Shown here: piece by piece, positions 20,197 to 28,264 of the stretch
Position numbering within the stretch: position 1 is the first letter of the stretch
How the letters are laid out: each line of letters opens with the position of its first letter
Assembly: GCA_041398745.1 (NCBI GenBank)
Contig: JAWKUB010000011.1
Span: 62,001-126,000, forward strand
Origin: JACKHO01 sp041398745
Lineage (GTDB): Bacteria; Planctomycetota; Planctomycetia; Planctomycetales; Planctomycetaceae
DNA length: 64,000 bases
Reading direction: 5' to 3'
The notes under the pieces: generated by a model
What the model saw: the letters and a program-made list of their open reading frames with translations, nothing else
Databases searched by the model: none
What the model was told of the DNA's origin: nothing
Position numbers and translations under genes: made by a program

Positions 20197-22650
20197 CTAA
20201 GCCTCAACGGCTCCAATGTCGTCAACGGCCCCGTTCGGTCGTGCTAGATCACGCTGGTCGACGGTGAGGACCGTGCTTCCATTATTGATGACTGCGCTGC
20301 CCATCATCGGAAGATGGGTCAGTACAGACGTTCCTCCAGCCGTGACTGGACCACCGTTATCCGCCAATGCGTTGAGAGCGGGATCAGTGGTAAACAGCGT
20401 GTTCAGGAACAGGACAAAATTACCGTTGTTGGCATCAGACGTTAGATTGAAATCACCGAAGGTAAACACACCTTCGATGTCATTATTCGTCGTGCCAGTG
20501 TCACCATCAGAGTAAATGCTGTTGTTGGATGTCGCCGAGACCGCCATTCCAATGAATACCTGGTCTCCGGTCGCATTCGTGCTCGTGTTGATGTAGGCCG
20601 TAATTGAGTCGATGTCGACCGATCCACTGGCAAAGAAGAGACCGCCGCCGTCGGTTCCAGCGTCGTTGGCGGAGAAGGTGCTGTTCGTAATGATTGCGAC
20701 ACCGTTCTCGAAGTTGAGTCCACCACCGCTCAATCCGGTGGTATTGGAAGCGAAGGTCGTTCCATCAATGGTCAGCGTCCCATTTGCCGATGCTCCGTCG
20801 ACATGCACACCACCGCCGCCGCGGGTTGCCGCGTCATTTCGCAGAACGTTGCTGTCGGTAATGGTGAGCGTGCCTGTGTCGGACACCCAAAGTCCACCAC
20901 CCTCATCTGCTGTGTTATCAGTAATGTCACTGAGTGAAATTGTTACCGTACCAGCACCGGAGATATGCAGTCCGCCCCCGTTTCCAGGATTGGCGCCGAG
21001 TGCGGCATCGTTGAAATCGAGGATGATGGAAGTCAGGTTGACGACTCCTCCAACGGTCTCAATGCCACCCCCGGCTCGATTTGCAGTGTTTCCAGTGATG
21101 TTACTGCTGGAGATATTGAGCAGACCACCAGCGTCATTGAGAATACCGCCGCCAGAGCCGCTCGTGCCGCCTGCGATGTTGTCCTCGATGGAAGCGTTCA
21201 TCACGTTGACAGTTCCACCAGCGTTGAAGATACCGCCACCGCCTTGATCGGCAGCGTTCCCACCGGCGTAGTTCGCCGAAATCAGCGTGCCGTCGATGGT
21301 CATGGTGCTGTCGGCGGCATTCCACAATCCTCCACCCTCTGCTGCGGCTGAATTGTTAAACACAGTTCCGCCTGTGATGTTGACCGTGGCACCCATGCCT
21401 GTGACATGGAGTCCACCTCCATTGCCAGGACTTGGAGTTCCGGCGACACCATCGACGTCGTTCGTAATCAGATTCGAGTTGACGATGTTGACAGTACCCG
21501 TCACGACTTCAATGCCGCCACCGGCACGATTGGCACTGTTGAATGTCAACGTAGATCCGGTAATCGTGACCATACCATCTAGGGACAAAATTCCACCGCC
21601 ACTGCCTGCCGCTCCGTCGGCAATATTATTGCTGATTGTGGCATCACTAATCGTCAGCATTCCACCGTTGTTGAAGACTCCTCCACCGCCATCGTCAGCT
21701 GCTGAACCACTTGCTGTGTTGCCGGCAATGAGTGTTCCGCTGATGGTCATGGTTCCAGAGCCATTCCAGAGTCCACCGCCCTCCAAGGCGGCGGTATTTC
21801 CACTGACAGTTCCATCAGTAATCATGACGTCGCCTGCCCCCGTAACGTGCAGGCCGCCACCGTTTCCTGGAGCAGCGGACCCCATTGGACCCGCGACGTT
21901 GGCATCGAGATTGACGTTCGTCAACGTAATACCCAGGCCTGCGCCCGAATTATCTTCGATGCCACCACCAGCGCGATTTGCTTCGTTGCCGGTGATGAGC
22001 GTATCCGTAACCGTGAGTGTTCCATCAGCATCATTGAGAATACCGCCGCCAGAGCCGCTCATACCGCCTGCGATGTTGTCCTGAATGGAAGCATTTATCA
22101 CGTTGACTGTTCCACCAGCGTTAAAGATACCGCCTCCACCTTGGTCCGCAGCGTTTCCGCCTGCGTAGTTTGCAGAAATCAACGTGCCGTCAATGGACAT
22201 GGTGCTACCAGCGGCGTTCCACAATCCTCCACCTTCCGCTGCGGCGGAATTGTTAAACACAGTTCCGCCCGTGATGTTTACCGTGGCACCCATACCCGTG
22301 ACATGGAGTCCACCTCCATTGCCGGGACTAGGAGTTCCGACAACGCCATCGACGTCGTTCGAAATCAGATTCGAGTTGATGATGTTGACTGTTCCCGTCA
22401 CGACTTCAATACCACCACCTGCGCGATTGGCACTGTTGAATGTCAACGTAGATCCGGTAATCGTGACCATACCATCTAGGGACAAAATTCCACCGCCACT
22501 GCCTGCCGTTCCGTCGGCGACGTTCTCTGAAATCGTCGAGGATTGGACGGTGAGCGTACCTCCGTTATTGAAGATCCCTCCTCCTCCGTCATCAGCGGCG
22601 TTCCCACTGGCGGTGTTTCCACTGACGAGGGCACCACTCCGGACGAACAT
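20197..22650 (-). CDS. giant beta-helix adhesin, C-terminal segment
   Basis: This is the last 800 residues of a very long surface protein made of parallel beta-helix rungs: G-G-G-I-F-N-N-G-G, G-G-G-L-W-N, S-G-N-T-A and G-S-G-G-G-I-L recur about every 30-45 residues. It closes with D-Q-R-D-L-A-R-P-N-G-A-V-D-D-I-G-A-V-E-A, the choice-of-anchor-Q ending, and its stop is followed by a terminator. Within it, two blocks 897 bp apart are clearly duplicated. The M at 22650 is only the first ATG in this frame. The natural protein enters from the segment at 22476-23282 but for a one-base deletion at 22745-22746. With both deletions repaired, 20197-25447 is one frame of 1,750 residues. Confidence 0.75.
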   Translation of the reverse strand: MFVRSGALVSGNTASGNAADDGGGGIFNNGGTLTVQSSTISENVADGTAGSGGGILSLDGMVTITGSTLTFNSANRAGGGIEVVTGTVNIINSNLISNDVDGVVGTPSPGNGGGLHVTGMGATVNITGGTVFNNSAAAEGGGLWNAAGSTMSIDGTLISANYAGGNAADQGGGGIFNAGGTVNVINASIQDNIAGGMSGSGGGILNDADGTLTVTDTLITGNEANRAGGGIEDNSGAGLGITLTNVNLDANVAGPMGSAAPGNGGGLHVTGAGDVMITDGTVSGNTAALEGGGLWNGSGTMTISGTLIAGNTASGSAADDGGGGVFNNGGMLTISDATISNNIADGAAGSGGGILSLDGMVTITGSTLTFNSANRAGGGIEVVTGTVNIVNSNLITNDVDGVAGTPSPGNGGGLHVTGMGATVNITGGTVFNNSAAAEGGGLWNAADSTMTIDGTLISANYAGGNAADQGGGGIFNAGGTVNVMNASIEDNIAGGTSGSGGGILNDAGGLLNISSSNITGNTANRAGGGIETVGGVVNLTSIILDFNDAALGANPGNGGGLHISGAGTVTISLSDITDNTADEGGGLWVSDTGTLTITDSNVLRNDAATRGGGGVHVDGASANGTLTIDGTTFASNTTGLSGGGLNFENGVAIITNSTFSANDAGTDGGGLFFASGSVDIDSITAYINTSTNATGDQVFIGMAVSATSNNSIYSDGDTGTTNNDIEGVFTFGDFNLTSDANNGNFVLFLNTLFTTDPALNALADNGGPVTAGGTSVLTHLPMMGSAVINNGSTVLTVDQRDLARPNGAVDDIGAVEA
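21137..22540 (-). repeat. diverged 897-bp tandem repeat within the adhesin
   Basis: The blocks starting near 21141 and 22038 align at an offset of exactly 897 bp (299 codons), through the shared coding of G-S-G-G-G-I-L and of T-F-N-S-A-N-R-A-G-G-G-I-E, with scattered substitutions. They are older than the 882-bp repeats upstream. Confidence 0.75.
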
Positions 22651-23282
22651 GGTTGACCCGGCCTGATTCCACAGTCCACCACCTTCACGAGCGGCCGTGT
22701 TATTGGTGACTTCACCCCCATTGATGAAAATGAACGAACTGTTACCGAAACGTGCAGTGCTCCACCGTTCCCTGGATTCGCCGAACCCATCGGACCCGCC
22801 ACATTCCCGTCAAATATCGAATTGTTCGAATCGAAATTGCCATCGACGATTTCCACTCCGCCTCCCGCTCGATTGGCGACGTTCCCGGACAGGGTCGAGT
22901 CTTTCACAGTGACCAGACCCGCTGTGGAGAAAATGCCGCCGCCGCTGCCCGACGCTCCATCAGCAATATTGTTGCTGAGGGTCGAACCGGTAACGGCCAG
23001 GCGTCCACCGTTGTTAAAGATTCCACCACCACCGTCATCTGCGGCGTCACCACTGGCTGTGTTGCCATCGACGAGAACATTGTTCACGTTCATGCGTCCA
23101 GTGGAATTCCAGAGCCCGCCACCTTCGAGGGCGGCTGTGTTGCCGCTGACAGTGCCTCCCGTCAGCGTCACAGTTGCCAGACCGGTAACGTGCATGGCTC
23201 CGCCGTTACCAGGGACCGTCATTGAACCGAGCGCGTTGTTTCCCGTGAAATCTGTACCGACCGACGAGAAAATACCCGTCAC
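22476..23282 (-). CDS. giant beta-helix adhesin, middle segment (frameshifted)
   Basis: This is the middle frame of the same adhesin. From the upstream deletion near 23456 to the second deletion at 22745 it encodes normal rungs (G-G-A-M-H-V-T-G, G-G-G-L-W-N-S-T-G-R, G-G-G-I-F-S-T-A-G). Below 22745 this frame is nonsense (V-T-V-R-S-F-S-S-M-G) until its stop at 22476, while the real continuation is in the frame of 20197-22650. The reading frame shifts by one in the same direction at both breaks, each fitting loss of one C in a C-run that is intact in the other repeat copies. The ATG at 23282 is internal. Confidence 0.6.
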   Translation of the reverse strand: MTGIFSSVGTDFTGNNALGSMTVPGNGGAMHVTGLATVTLTGGTVSGNTAALEGGGLWNSTGRMNVNNVLVDGNTASGDAADDGGGGIFNNGGRLAVTGSTLSNNIADGASGSGGGIFSTAGLVTVKDSTLSGNVANRAGGGVEIVDGNFDSNNSIFDGNVAGPMGSANPGNGGALHVSVTVRSFSSMGVKSPITRPLVKVVDCGIRPGQPCSSGVVPSSVETPPVGTPLMTEEEGSSITEVRSPSNPRRFQRTSPTERQAVAVEFCP

Positions 23283-24605
23283 AATTTCGACGCCACCGCC
23301 AGCTCTGACGGCCGTGTTTCCAGAGACCGTCGACTGATCGACACGTACCTGGCCTGCTGTGGAGAAGATTCCACCGCCACTCCCGGCAGCACCAGTGGCC
23401 GTGTTATTCGATACCGTGGCACCCAGTACGGTGAGCGTACCTCCGTTATTGAAGATCCTCCTCCTCCGTCATCAGCGGCGTTCCCACTGGCGGTGTTTCC
23501 ACTGACGAGGGCACCACTCCGGACGAACATGGTTGACCCGGCCTGATTCCACAGTCCACCACCTTCACGAGCGGCCGTGTTATTGGTGACTTCACCCCCA
23601 TTGATGAAAATGAACGAACTGTTACCCGAAACGTGCAGTGCTCCACCGTTCCCTGGATTCGCCGAACCCATCGGACCCGCCACATTCCCGTCAAATATCG
23701 AATTGTTCGAATCGAAATTGCCATCGACGATTTCCACTCCGCCTCCCGCTCGATTGGCGACGTTCCCGGACAGGGTCGAGTCTTTCACAGTGACCAGACC
23801 CGCTGTGGAGAAAATGCCGCCGCCGCTGCCCGACGCTCCATCAGCAATATTGTTGCTGAGGGTCGAACCGGTAACGGCCAGGCGTCCACCGTTGTTAAAG
23901 ATTCCACCACCACCGTCATCTGCGGCGTCACCACTGGCTGTGTTGCCATCGACGAGAACATTGTTCACGTTCATGCGTCCAGTGGAATTCCAGAGCCCGC
24001 CACCTTCGAGGGCGGCTGTGTTGCCGCTGACAGTGCCTCCCGTCAGCGTCACAGTTGCCAGACCGGTAACGTGCATGGCTCCGCCGTTACCAGGGACCGT
24101 CATTGAACCGAGCGCGTTGTTTCCCGTGAAATCTGTACCGACCGACGAGAAAATACCCGTCACAATTTCGACGCCACCGCCAGCTCTGACGGCCGTGTTT
24201 CCAGAGACCGTCGACTGATCGACACGTACCTGGCCTGCTGTGGAGAAGATTCCACCGCCACTCCCGGCAGCACCAGTGGCCGTGTTATTCGATACCGTGG
24301 CACCCAGTACGGTGAGCGTACCTCCGTTATTGAAGATCCCTCCTCCTCCGTCATCAGCGGCGTTCCCACTGGCGGTGTTTCCACTGACGAGGGCACCACT
24401 CCGGACGAACATGGTTGACCCGGCCTGATTCCACAGTCCACCACCTTCACGAGCGGCCGTGTTATTGGTGACTTCACCCCCATTGATGAAAATGAACGAA
24501 CTGTTACCCGAAACGTGCAGTGCTCCACCGTTCCCTGGATTCGCCGAACCCATCGGACCCGCCACATTCCCGTCAAATATCGAATTGTTCGAATCGAAAT
24601 TGCCA
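22547..24605 (-). repeat. near-identical 882-bp tandem repeats within the adhesin
   Basis: Copies run 22547-23427, 23428-24308 and partially 24309-24605. The two full copies are 881 bp each because each lacks one base; the intact unit is 882 bp (294 codons). Apart from those bases I saw no differences, so the duplication is very recent, actively homogenised, or partly an assembly effect. Confidence 0.88.
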
Positions 24606-25447
24606 CTTTGCAATTCGATTGCACCGCCGGCGCGGTTGGCTGTGTTACCGGAGAACGTGGAATTGAGCGCCGTCACAAGCCCCACTCGTGAATTGACCGC
24701 ACCACCGCTTCCCGACGTGCCCAGCGCAGCGTTGTTTGAGAAAGTGCTGCCGCTAATTGCAAGTCGTGCTCCATTGTTAAAGATACCGCCTCCGCCTTCG
24801 CCGCTCGCGGAGTTGCCAATAATTGTGACAGTGTCGAGAGTTACTTGTGCAGTCCCGTTGATGAAAATCGCACCGCCTTTACCATCGTTCGCAGAGAAGG
24901 TGCCGGTGCCATCACCATCTTGTAGTGTTAGTCCCGTAATTCGAGAAGTCTTCACGCCGGGTGCCGAGTTCGTACTGATTGTGAACAATCGATTCGAATT
25001 GCCTCCGCTGAGGGAGACTGCTGTCGTGCCGCCTCCACTTCCAGTGACGCCGTCAATGGACACGTCATCCACGATGAACAATTCACCCAACGTCGGCGAC
25101 AGCGTAATTGTTGCACCGACACCACCGAAGACTGCTGAATCAAACAGAATGACATCACCATCGACGTCGCCAGCTGGAAGGCCATCGACGGATGTATTTG
25201 TGTTTGCTGCCTGAAGCGCTTCGCGTAGGGTTGTGACCCCCGGGCCGCCAACGTTGATTCCGTCTGCGAGTGAGTTCACGACGTACGCCGTCAACATCAC
25301 GCGGTCCTCGAATGTTTCGGCAGATTGTCGCCGACATTGCCTCCGGCGCGTGAGCAGCCCCATGCTTCTCATGAATTGTTTGCCTAGCGACGCAATCCAC
25401 CGTGCTGACGATTTCATGCTATGACTTCCCAGGAATTGACGTAACAT
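23279..25447 (-). CDS. giant beta-helix adhesin, N-terminal segment
   Basis: This is the start of the adhesin. ATG 25447 is chosen because GAGGAG lies eight bases upstream on the minus strand; a longer frame from 25504 reads through the ribosome binding site. A basic leader (G-K-Q-F-M-R-S-M-G-L-L-T-R-R-R) leads to E-T-F-E-D-R-V-M-L, the planctomycete extracellular motif. T-L-R-E-A-L-Q-A-A-N and D-G-D-V-I-L-F-D then open the beta-helix, with Asn/Gly-rich rungs following. The genuine frame ends near 23456, where one C is missing; the last 58 codons to 23279 are out of frame. The protein is probably surface-exposed and adhesive, or a carbohydrate-contact filament. Cells may make only this truncated form if the deletion is real. 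Confidence 0.75.
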   Translation of the reverse strand: MLRQFLGSHSMKSSARWIASLGKQFMRSMGLLTRRRQCRRQSAETFEDRVMLTAYVVNSLADGINVGGPGVTTLREALQAANTNTSVDGLPAGDVDGDVILFDSAVFGGVGATITLSPTLGELFIVDDVSIDGVTGSGGGTTAVSLSGGNSNRLFTISTNSAPGVKTSRITGLTLQDGDGTGTFSANDGKGGAIFINGTAQVTLDTVTIIGNSASGEGGGGIFNNGARLAISGSTFSNNAALGTSGSGGAVNSRVGLVTALNSTFSGNTANRAGGAIELQSGNFDSNNSIFDGNVAGPMGSANPGNGGALHVSGNSSFIFINGGEVTNNTAAREGGGLWNQAGSTMFVRSGALVSGNTASGNAADDGGGGIFNNGGTLTVLGATVSNNTATGAAGSGGGIFSTAGQVRVDQSTVSGNTAVRAGGGVEIVTGIFSSVGTDFTGNNALGSMTVPGNGGAMHVTGLATVTLTGGTVSGNTAALEGGGLWNSTGRMNVNNVLVDGNTASGDAADDGGGGIFNNGGRLAVTGSTLSNNIADGASGSGGGIFSTAGLVTVKDSTLSGNVANRAGGGVEIVDGNFDSNNSIFDGNVAGPMGSANPGNGGALHVSGNSSFIFINGGEVTNNTAAREGGGLWNQAGSTMFVRSGALVSGNTASGNAADDGGGGSSITEVRSPYWVPRYRITRPLVLPGVAVESSPQQARYVSISRRSLETRPSELAVASKL

Positions 25448-25657
25448 TTCATTCTCCTCAGGCCGCTTGGAATTGCTGGGAATGTCACCTCGCGAACGTC
25501 TCACGTTGCGGTGGTGGCAATCAAAGCAAGTAAACTTACGCTGCGACGCTATCTCGTTAAATGACGGAAATCAAACGCGAATTTTCAGACAAGAAGACTC
25601 TCGGAATTATCGAATTGCTAGTGAAAACACTGGGAAAGTCGAGGGTGGAGACACAAT

Positions 25658-25677
25658 CCCCTATGGTGCCATAGGGG
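25658..25677. promoter_or_regulatory. 20-bp palindrome, operator-like
   Basis: CCCCTATGG-TG-CCATAGGGG is a perfect 9-bp inverted repeat in the 388-bp gap between the divergent adhesin and DUF4331 genes, 159 bp before the latter's start. A regulator binding site is plausible. With only a 2-nt loop it is a poor RNA hairpin. Confidence 0.45.
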
Positions 25678-25835
25678 AAATCCCCATGCATAGTTCGTCA
25701 CTCTCCCGATGCCGCGACGGAATTGTTGTGGCTATCCTCTTGAAGCGTACGGGAACAACAGAATCCACTTGGAATCTCAATGTTTCACCGTCTCTTTAGA
25801 CTCAGTACCGACTTCATTTTGAGGAGAAAAGAAGA

Positions 25836-26798
25836 ATGCGAACGAAATTCAGACTCTTATCGCTCATTGGCGCGCTGTGCCTCAGCACGACGGCCACCAT
25901 GGCTGCCGATCACTTGGATTCGCCATCGGTGAACTCAGATGGTCGGCTCGACATTAACGACCTCTATGTTTTTCAGTCGCCAACCAATGCTGCGAACACA
26001 GTCATGATCATGACTGTGAATCCTCTCGCAGGTGTTCTCAGTCCGACGACCTTCAATTCACGCGGAATTTACGAATTCCACATCGACAACAATGGCGATG
26101 CCATTTCAGACCTGTCGTTTTCCTTCTACTTTTCAACTCCGAGAGGAAGCCGTCCTCAAAGCTTTATTGTGCTACGGGAAGATGGAAGTCTGCTGACATC
26201 GGGTCGGACAGGTTCGACACAAGCGTTTGGAGCAGGCAAAGTGACAGCCGGGAAATTCGATGATCCATTCTTCTTTGATCTGGACGGATTTCAGAACGGA
26301 TTCATGTTTACGGGAACAGACTTCTTCGCCGGAGCCGATGTCACGGCAATCGTCCTGGAAGTACCAAGTGCTTCGCTCAATGGTCCGAATGTCGCTGTCT
26401 GGGCACGAACCGTTGACGGAGGAAGTCAATTTGATCGCATGGGAAGGCCAGCGATCAACACCGTGCTGATCAATTCCAATTCGAAAGATGCGTACAATGC
26501 AGCTGATCCCAGGAACGATGTTGCCAGTTTCTCAGCTCAGATGCAGGCAAACATTGAAGGATTGAACGGCGGAGACTCAAACACGGCTCAAGTTTTGACG
26601 AGCATTCTGCTTCCCGATTTGCTGACCGTCGATGTGAGCAACAGTGCCGGATTCCTCAATGGCCGCCAACTGGCGGACGACGTCATCGATGCGGAACTGA
26701 ATTTGCTTAGCAATGGTGGTGTCACGACTGATGGCGTCGACATGAATGACGTTCCGTTCGCTCCAGGATTTCCGTATTTGGCAGCTCCGCACAACTAG
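25836..26798 (+). CDS. secreted DUF4331 family protein
   Basis: A 320-aa exported DUF4331 protein of unknown biochemical role. GAGGAG lies ten bases before the ATG. A signal peptide (L-L-S-L-I-G-A-L-C-L-S-T-T-A-T-M-A-A) is followed by A-D-H-L-D-S-P and G-R-L-D-I-N-D-L-Y-V-F-Q-S-P, the family opening. Next are M-T-V-N-P-L-A-G and Y-E-F-H-I-D-N-N-G-D. The conserved V-A-V-W-A-R-T and M-G-R-P-A-I-N-T-V sit centrally, and P-Y-L-A-A-P-H-N ends the protein. It is followed after 95 bp by a secreted TPR protein with a hairpin between, so the two may be co-transcribed with attenuation. Confidence 0.85.
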   Translation: MRTKFRLLSLIGALCLSTTATMAADHLDSPSVNSDGRLDINDLYVFQSPTNAANTVMIMTVNPLAGVLSPTTFNSRGIYEFHIDNNGDAISDLSFSFYFSTPRGSRPQSFIVLREDGSLLTSGRTGSTQAFGAGKVTAGKFDDPFFFDLDGFQNGFMFTGTDFFAGADVTAIVLEVPSASLNGPNVAVWARTVDGGSQFDRMGRPAINTVLINSNSKDAYNAADPRNDVASFSAQMQANIEGLNGGDSNTAQVLTSILLPDLLTVDVSNSAGFLNGRQLADDVIDAELNLLSNGGVTTDGVDMNDVPFAPGFPYLAAPHN

Positions 26799-26809
26799 CC
26801 ATTTCTTTT

Positions 26810-26850
26810 GCCGTCAGGGGACTCAACGGTTTATTTCCTCCCCTGGCGGC
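26810..26850 (+). terminator. hairpin between the DUF4331 and TPR genes
   Basis: GCCGTCAGGGG (26810-26820) pairs with CCCCTGGCGGC (26840-26850), an 11-bp stem with one U-G pair, starting 11 bp after the DUF4331 stop. The tail GCCTTCTTCG is only weakly T-rich, so partial termination or mRNA stabilisation is as likely as full termination. Confidence 0.5.
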
Positions 26851-26893
26851 GCCTTCTTCGTTCGCATCAAATCCTGAGGACTAAGGTTTCTCC

Positions 26894-28264
26894 ATGTCGC
26901 GCTTCATATCACTATCGATAGCCCTACTCACCATGCTGCTTTGCCGGACCACAAGCTTGTCCGCAGCTGACGCTGTGCCCGACGTGGGTGGCCGGATTGA
27001 GGACCCATTTTCATACGTTGAGCAACTCGCCGCGGATGTCGTGGCCGATGGTGAACTGGCAACTTCAACTCCGTTGATACCGACGTCGACTTCAATCGAA
27101 ATGTTTAAACGCAAAGTTCACAATTCACCAGAAGACTTCCGCTGCCGAACGATTCTGGGACAACTGTACCTCCGGTCGGCGAAAGAGAATGACAACCTTG
27201 CCGCATTCGAGAAGGCGGAAAATGTGCTGCGTGAAGCACTCAAGCAAGCTAACAATTATCAGCCCGCACGAATTCATCTGGCAATTGCGCTGCAGGCCCG
27301 CCATCAATTTCAGGAGTCACTGGAACTGGCAAATGAATACCTTGAGGCGAAACCGGGTGACGCATTGGGATCAGCAACTCTCGGCGACGCCCAAATTGAA
27401 TTGGGCCAATATGAGGCCGCTGCGAGGACCTATAGCGACCTGAAGGGTAAGTCAACGGGGCCGCCGGTTCTCGCTCGCCTGGCTCACTTGGAGGAACTGC
27501 TGGGAAACTCGAATGCAGCTCTTGCGCAGCTCAAACAGGCAGTCAATTTAATGGAGGAGTCCGGCGCTCTTGAGTCGAGCCAGGCCTGGTATCAAATGCG
27601 GCTTGGACATCAGTACTTCTCGATGGGGGAACTCGAACAAGCCGAAGCATGCTATCGAAAGTCGATGACGCTTGAACCGGATTATGCTCCCGCAATGTCG
27701 GGACTTGCCATGGTTCTGGCGGGACAGACGCAGATGGATGAGGCGCAGCAATTGGCGTTGCGTGCGGTTGAGTTGCATGGGGAACCACCGATGATGGCAC
27801 AACTCGGAGATTTGCTGACATTGGCTGGTAGAAGGACTGAAGCCATGGCGTGGTATGATAAGGCGGCCAATGCAATGGCCGAGGAAGCAAAAGTCGCTGC
27901 GGCTGCGCACTATCGAGAACGTGCGTTGTTTCTACTCGATCATGACCGAGAACTGGAACTGGCCATGGAATTAGCAGAACAAGATCTTGCTGCGCGCCCA
28001 AGTATCGAATCTGAAGACGCGATGGCATGGGCACTTTACAAAAACGGGAAACCAGAAGCAGCGCTTCGTCACATTCGACTTGCGCTGCGGCTCGGAACGC
28101 GAAACGCCCTTATGCACTACCATGCCGGAAAAATTCACGAAGCGCTAGGCCATTCTGATGAAGCAATGAGCCAGTTTGAGCTGGCGTTGGAGATCAACGC
28201 AGCATTTTCCATTTTGGGATCAAGCGACGCCAAAACAGCATTGGCATCATTGAGCAATCCCTAG
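26894..28264 (+). CDS. secreted tetratricopeptide repeat protein
   Basis: A 456-aa protein with an N-terminal signal (F-I-S-L-S-I-A-L-L-T-M-L-L-C) and about nine TPR units. Characteristic are A-x-x-x-L-x-x-A-L-x-x-x-P spacings, for example L-G-H-Q-Y-F-S-M-G-E-L-E-Q-A-E-A-C-Y-R-K-S near 235 and H-Y-H-A-G-K-I-H-E-A-L-G-H-S-D-E-A near 415. It is probably a periplasmic scaffold. The position downstream of DUF4331 suggests they act together. Its stop overlaps the convergent kinase gene by four bases. Confidence 0.8.
   Translation: MSRFISLSIALLTMLLCRTTSLSAADAVPDVGGRIEDPFSYVEQLAADVVADGELATSTPLIPTSTSIEMFKRKVHNSPEDFRCRTILGQLYLRSAKENDNLAAFEKAENVLREALKQANNYQPARIHLAIALQARHQFQESLELANEYLEAKPGDALGSATLGDAQIELGQYEAAARTYSDLKGKSTGPPVLARLAHLEELLGNSNAALAQLKQAVNLMEESGALESSQAWYQMRLGHQYFSMGELEQAEACYRKSMTLEPDYAPAMSGLAMVLAGQTQMDEAQQLALRAVELHGEPPMMAQLGDLLTLAGRRTEAMAWYDKAANAMAEEAKVAAAAHYRERALFLLDHDRELELAMELAEQDLAARPSIESEDAMAWALYKNGKPEAALRHIRLALRLGTRNALMHYHAGKIHEALGHSDEAMSQFELALEINAAFSILGSSDAKTALASLSNP

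Noticed and set aside
20612..24218. Long plus-strand proline-rich frames opposite the adhesin
   Set aside because: They are antisense images of the Gly/Asn repeat codons, repeat with the same period, and lack starts and motifs of their own.
22547..24605. CRISPR-like or other non-coding array in the repeat region
   Set aside because: Units are 882 bp with no repeat-spacer structure, and they keep a coding frame.
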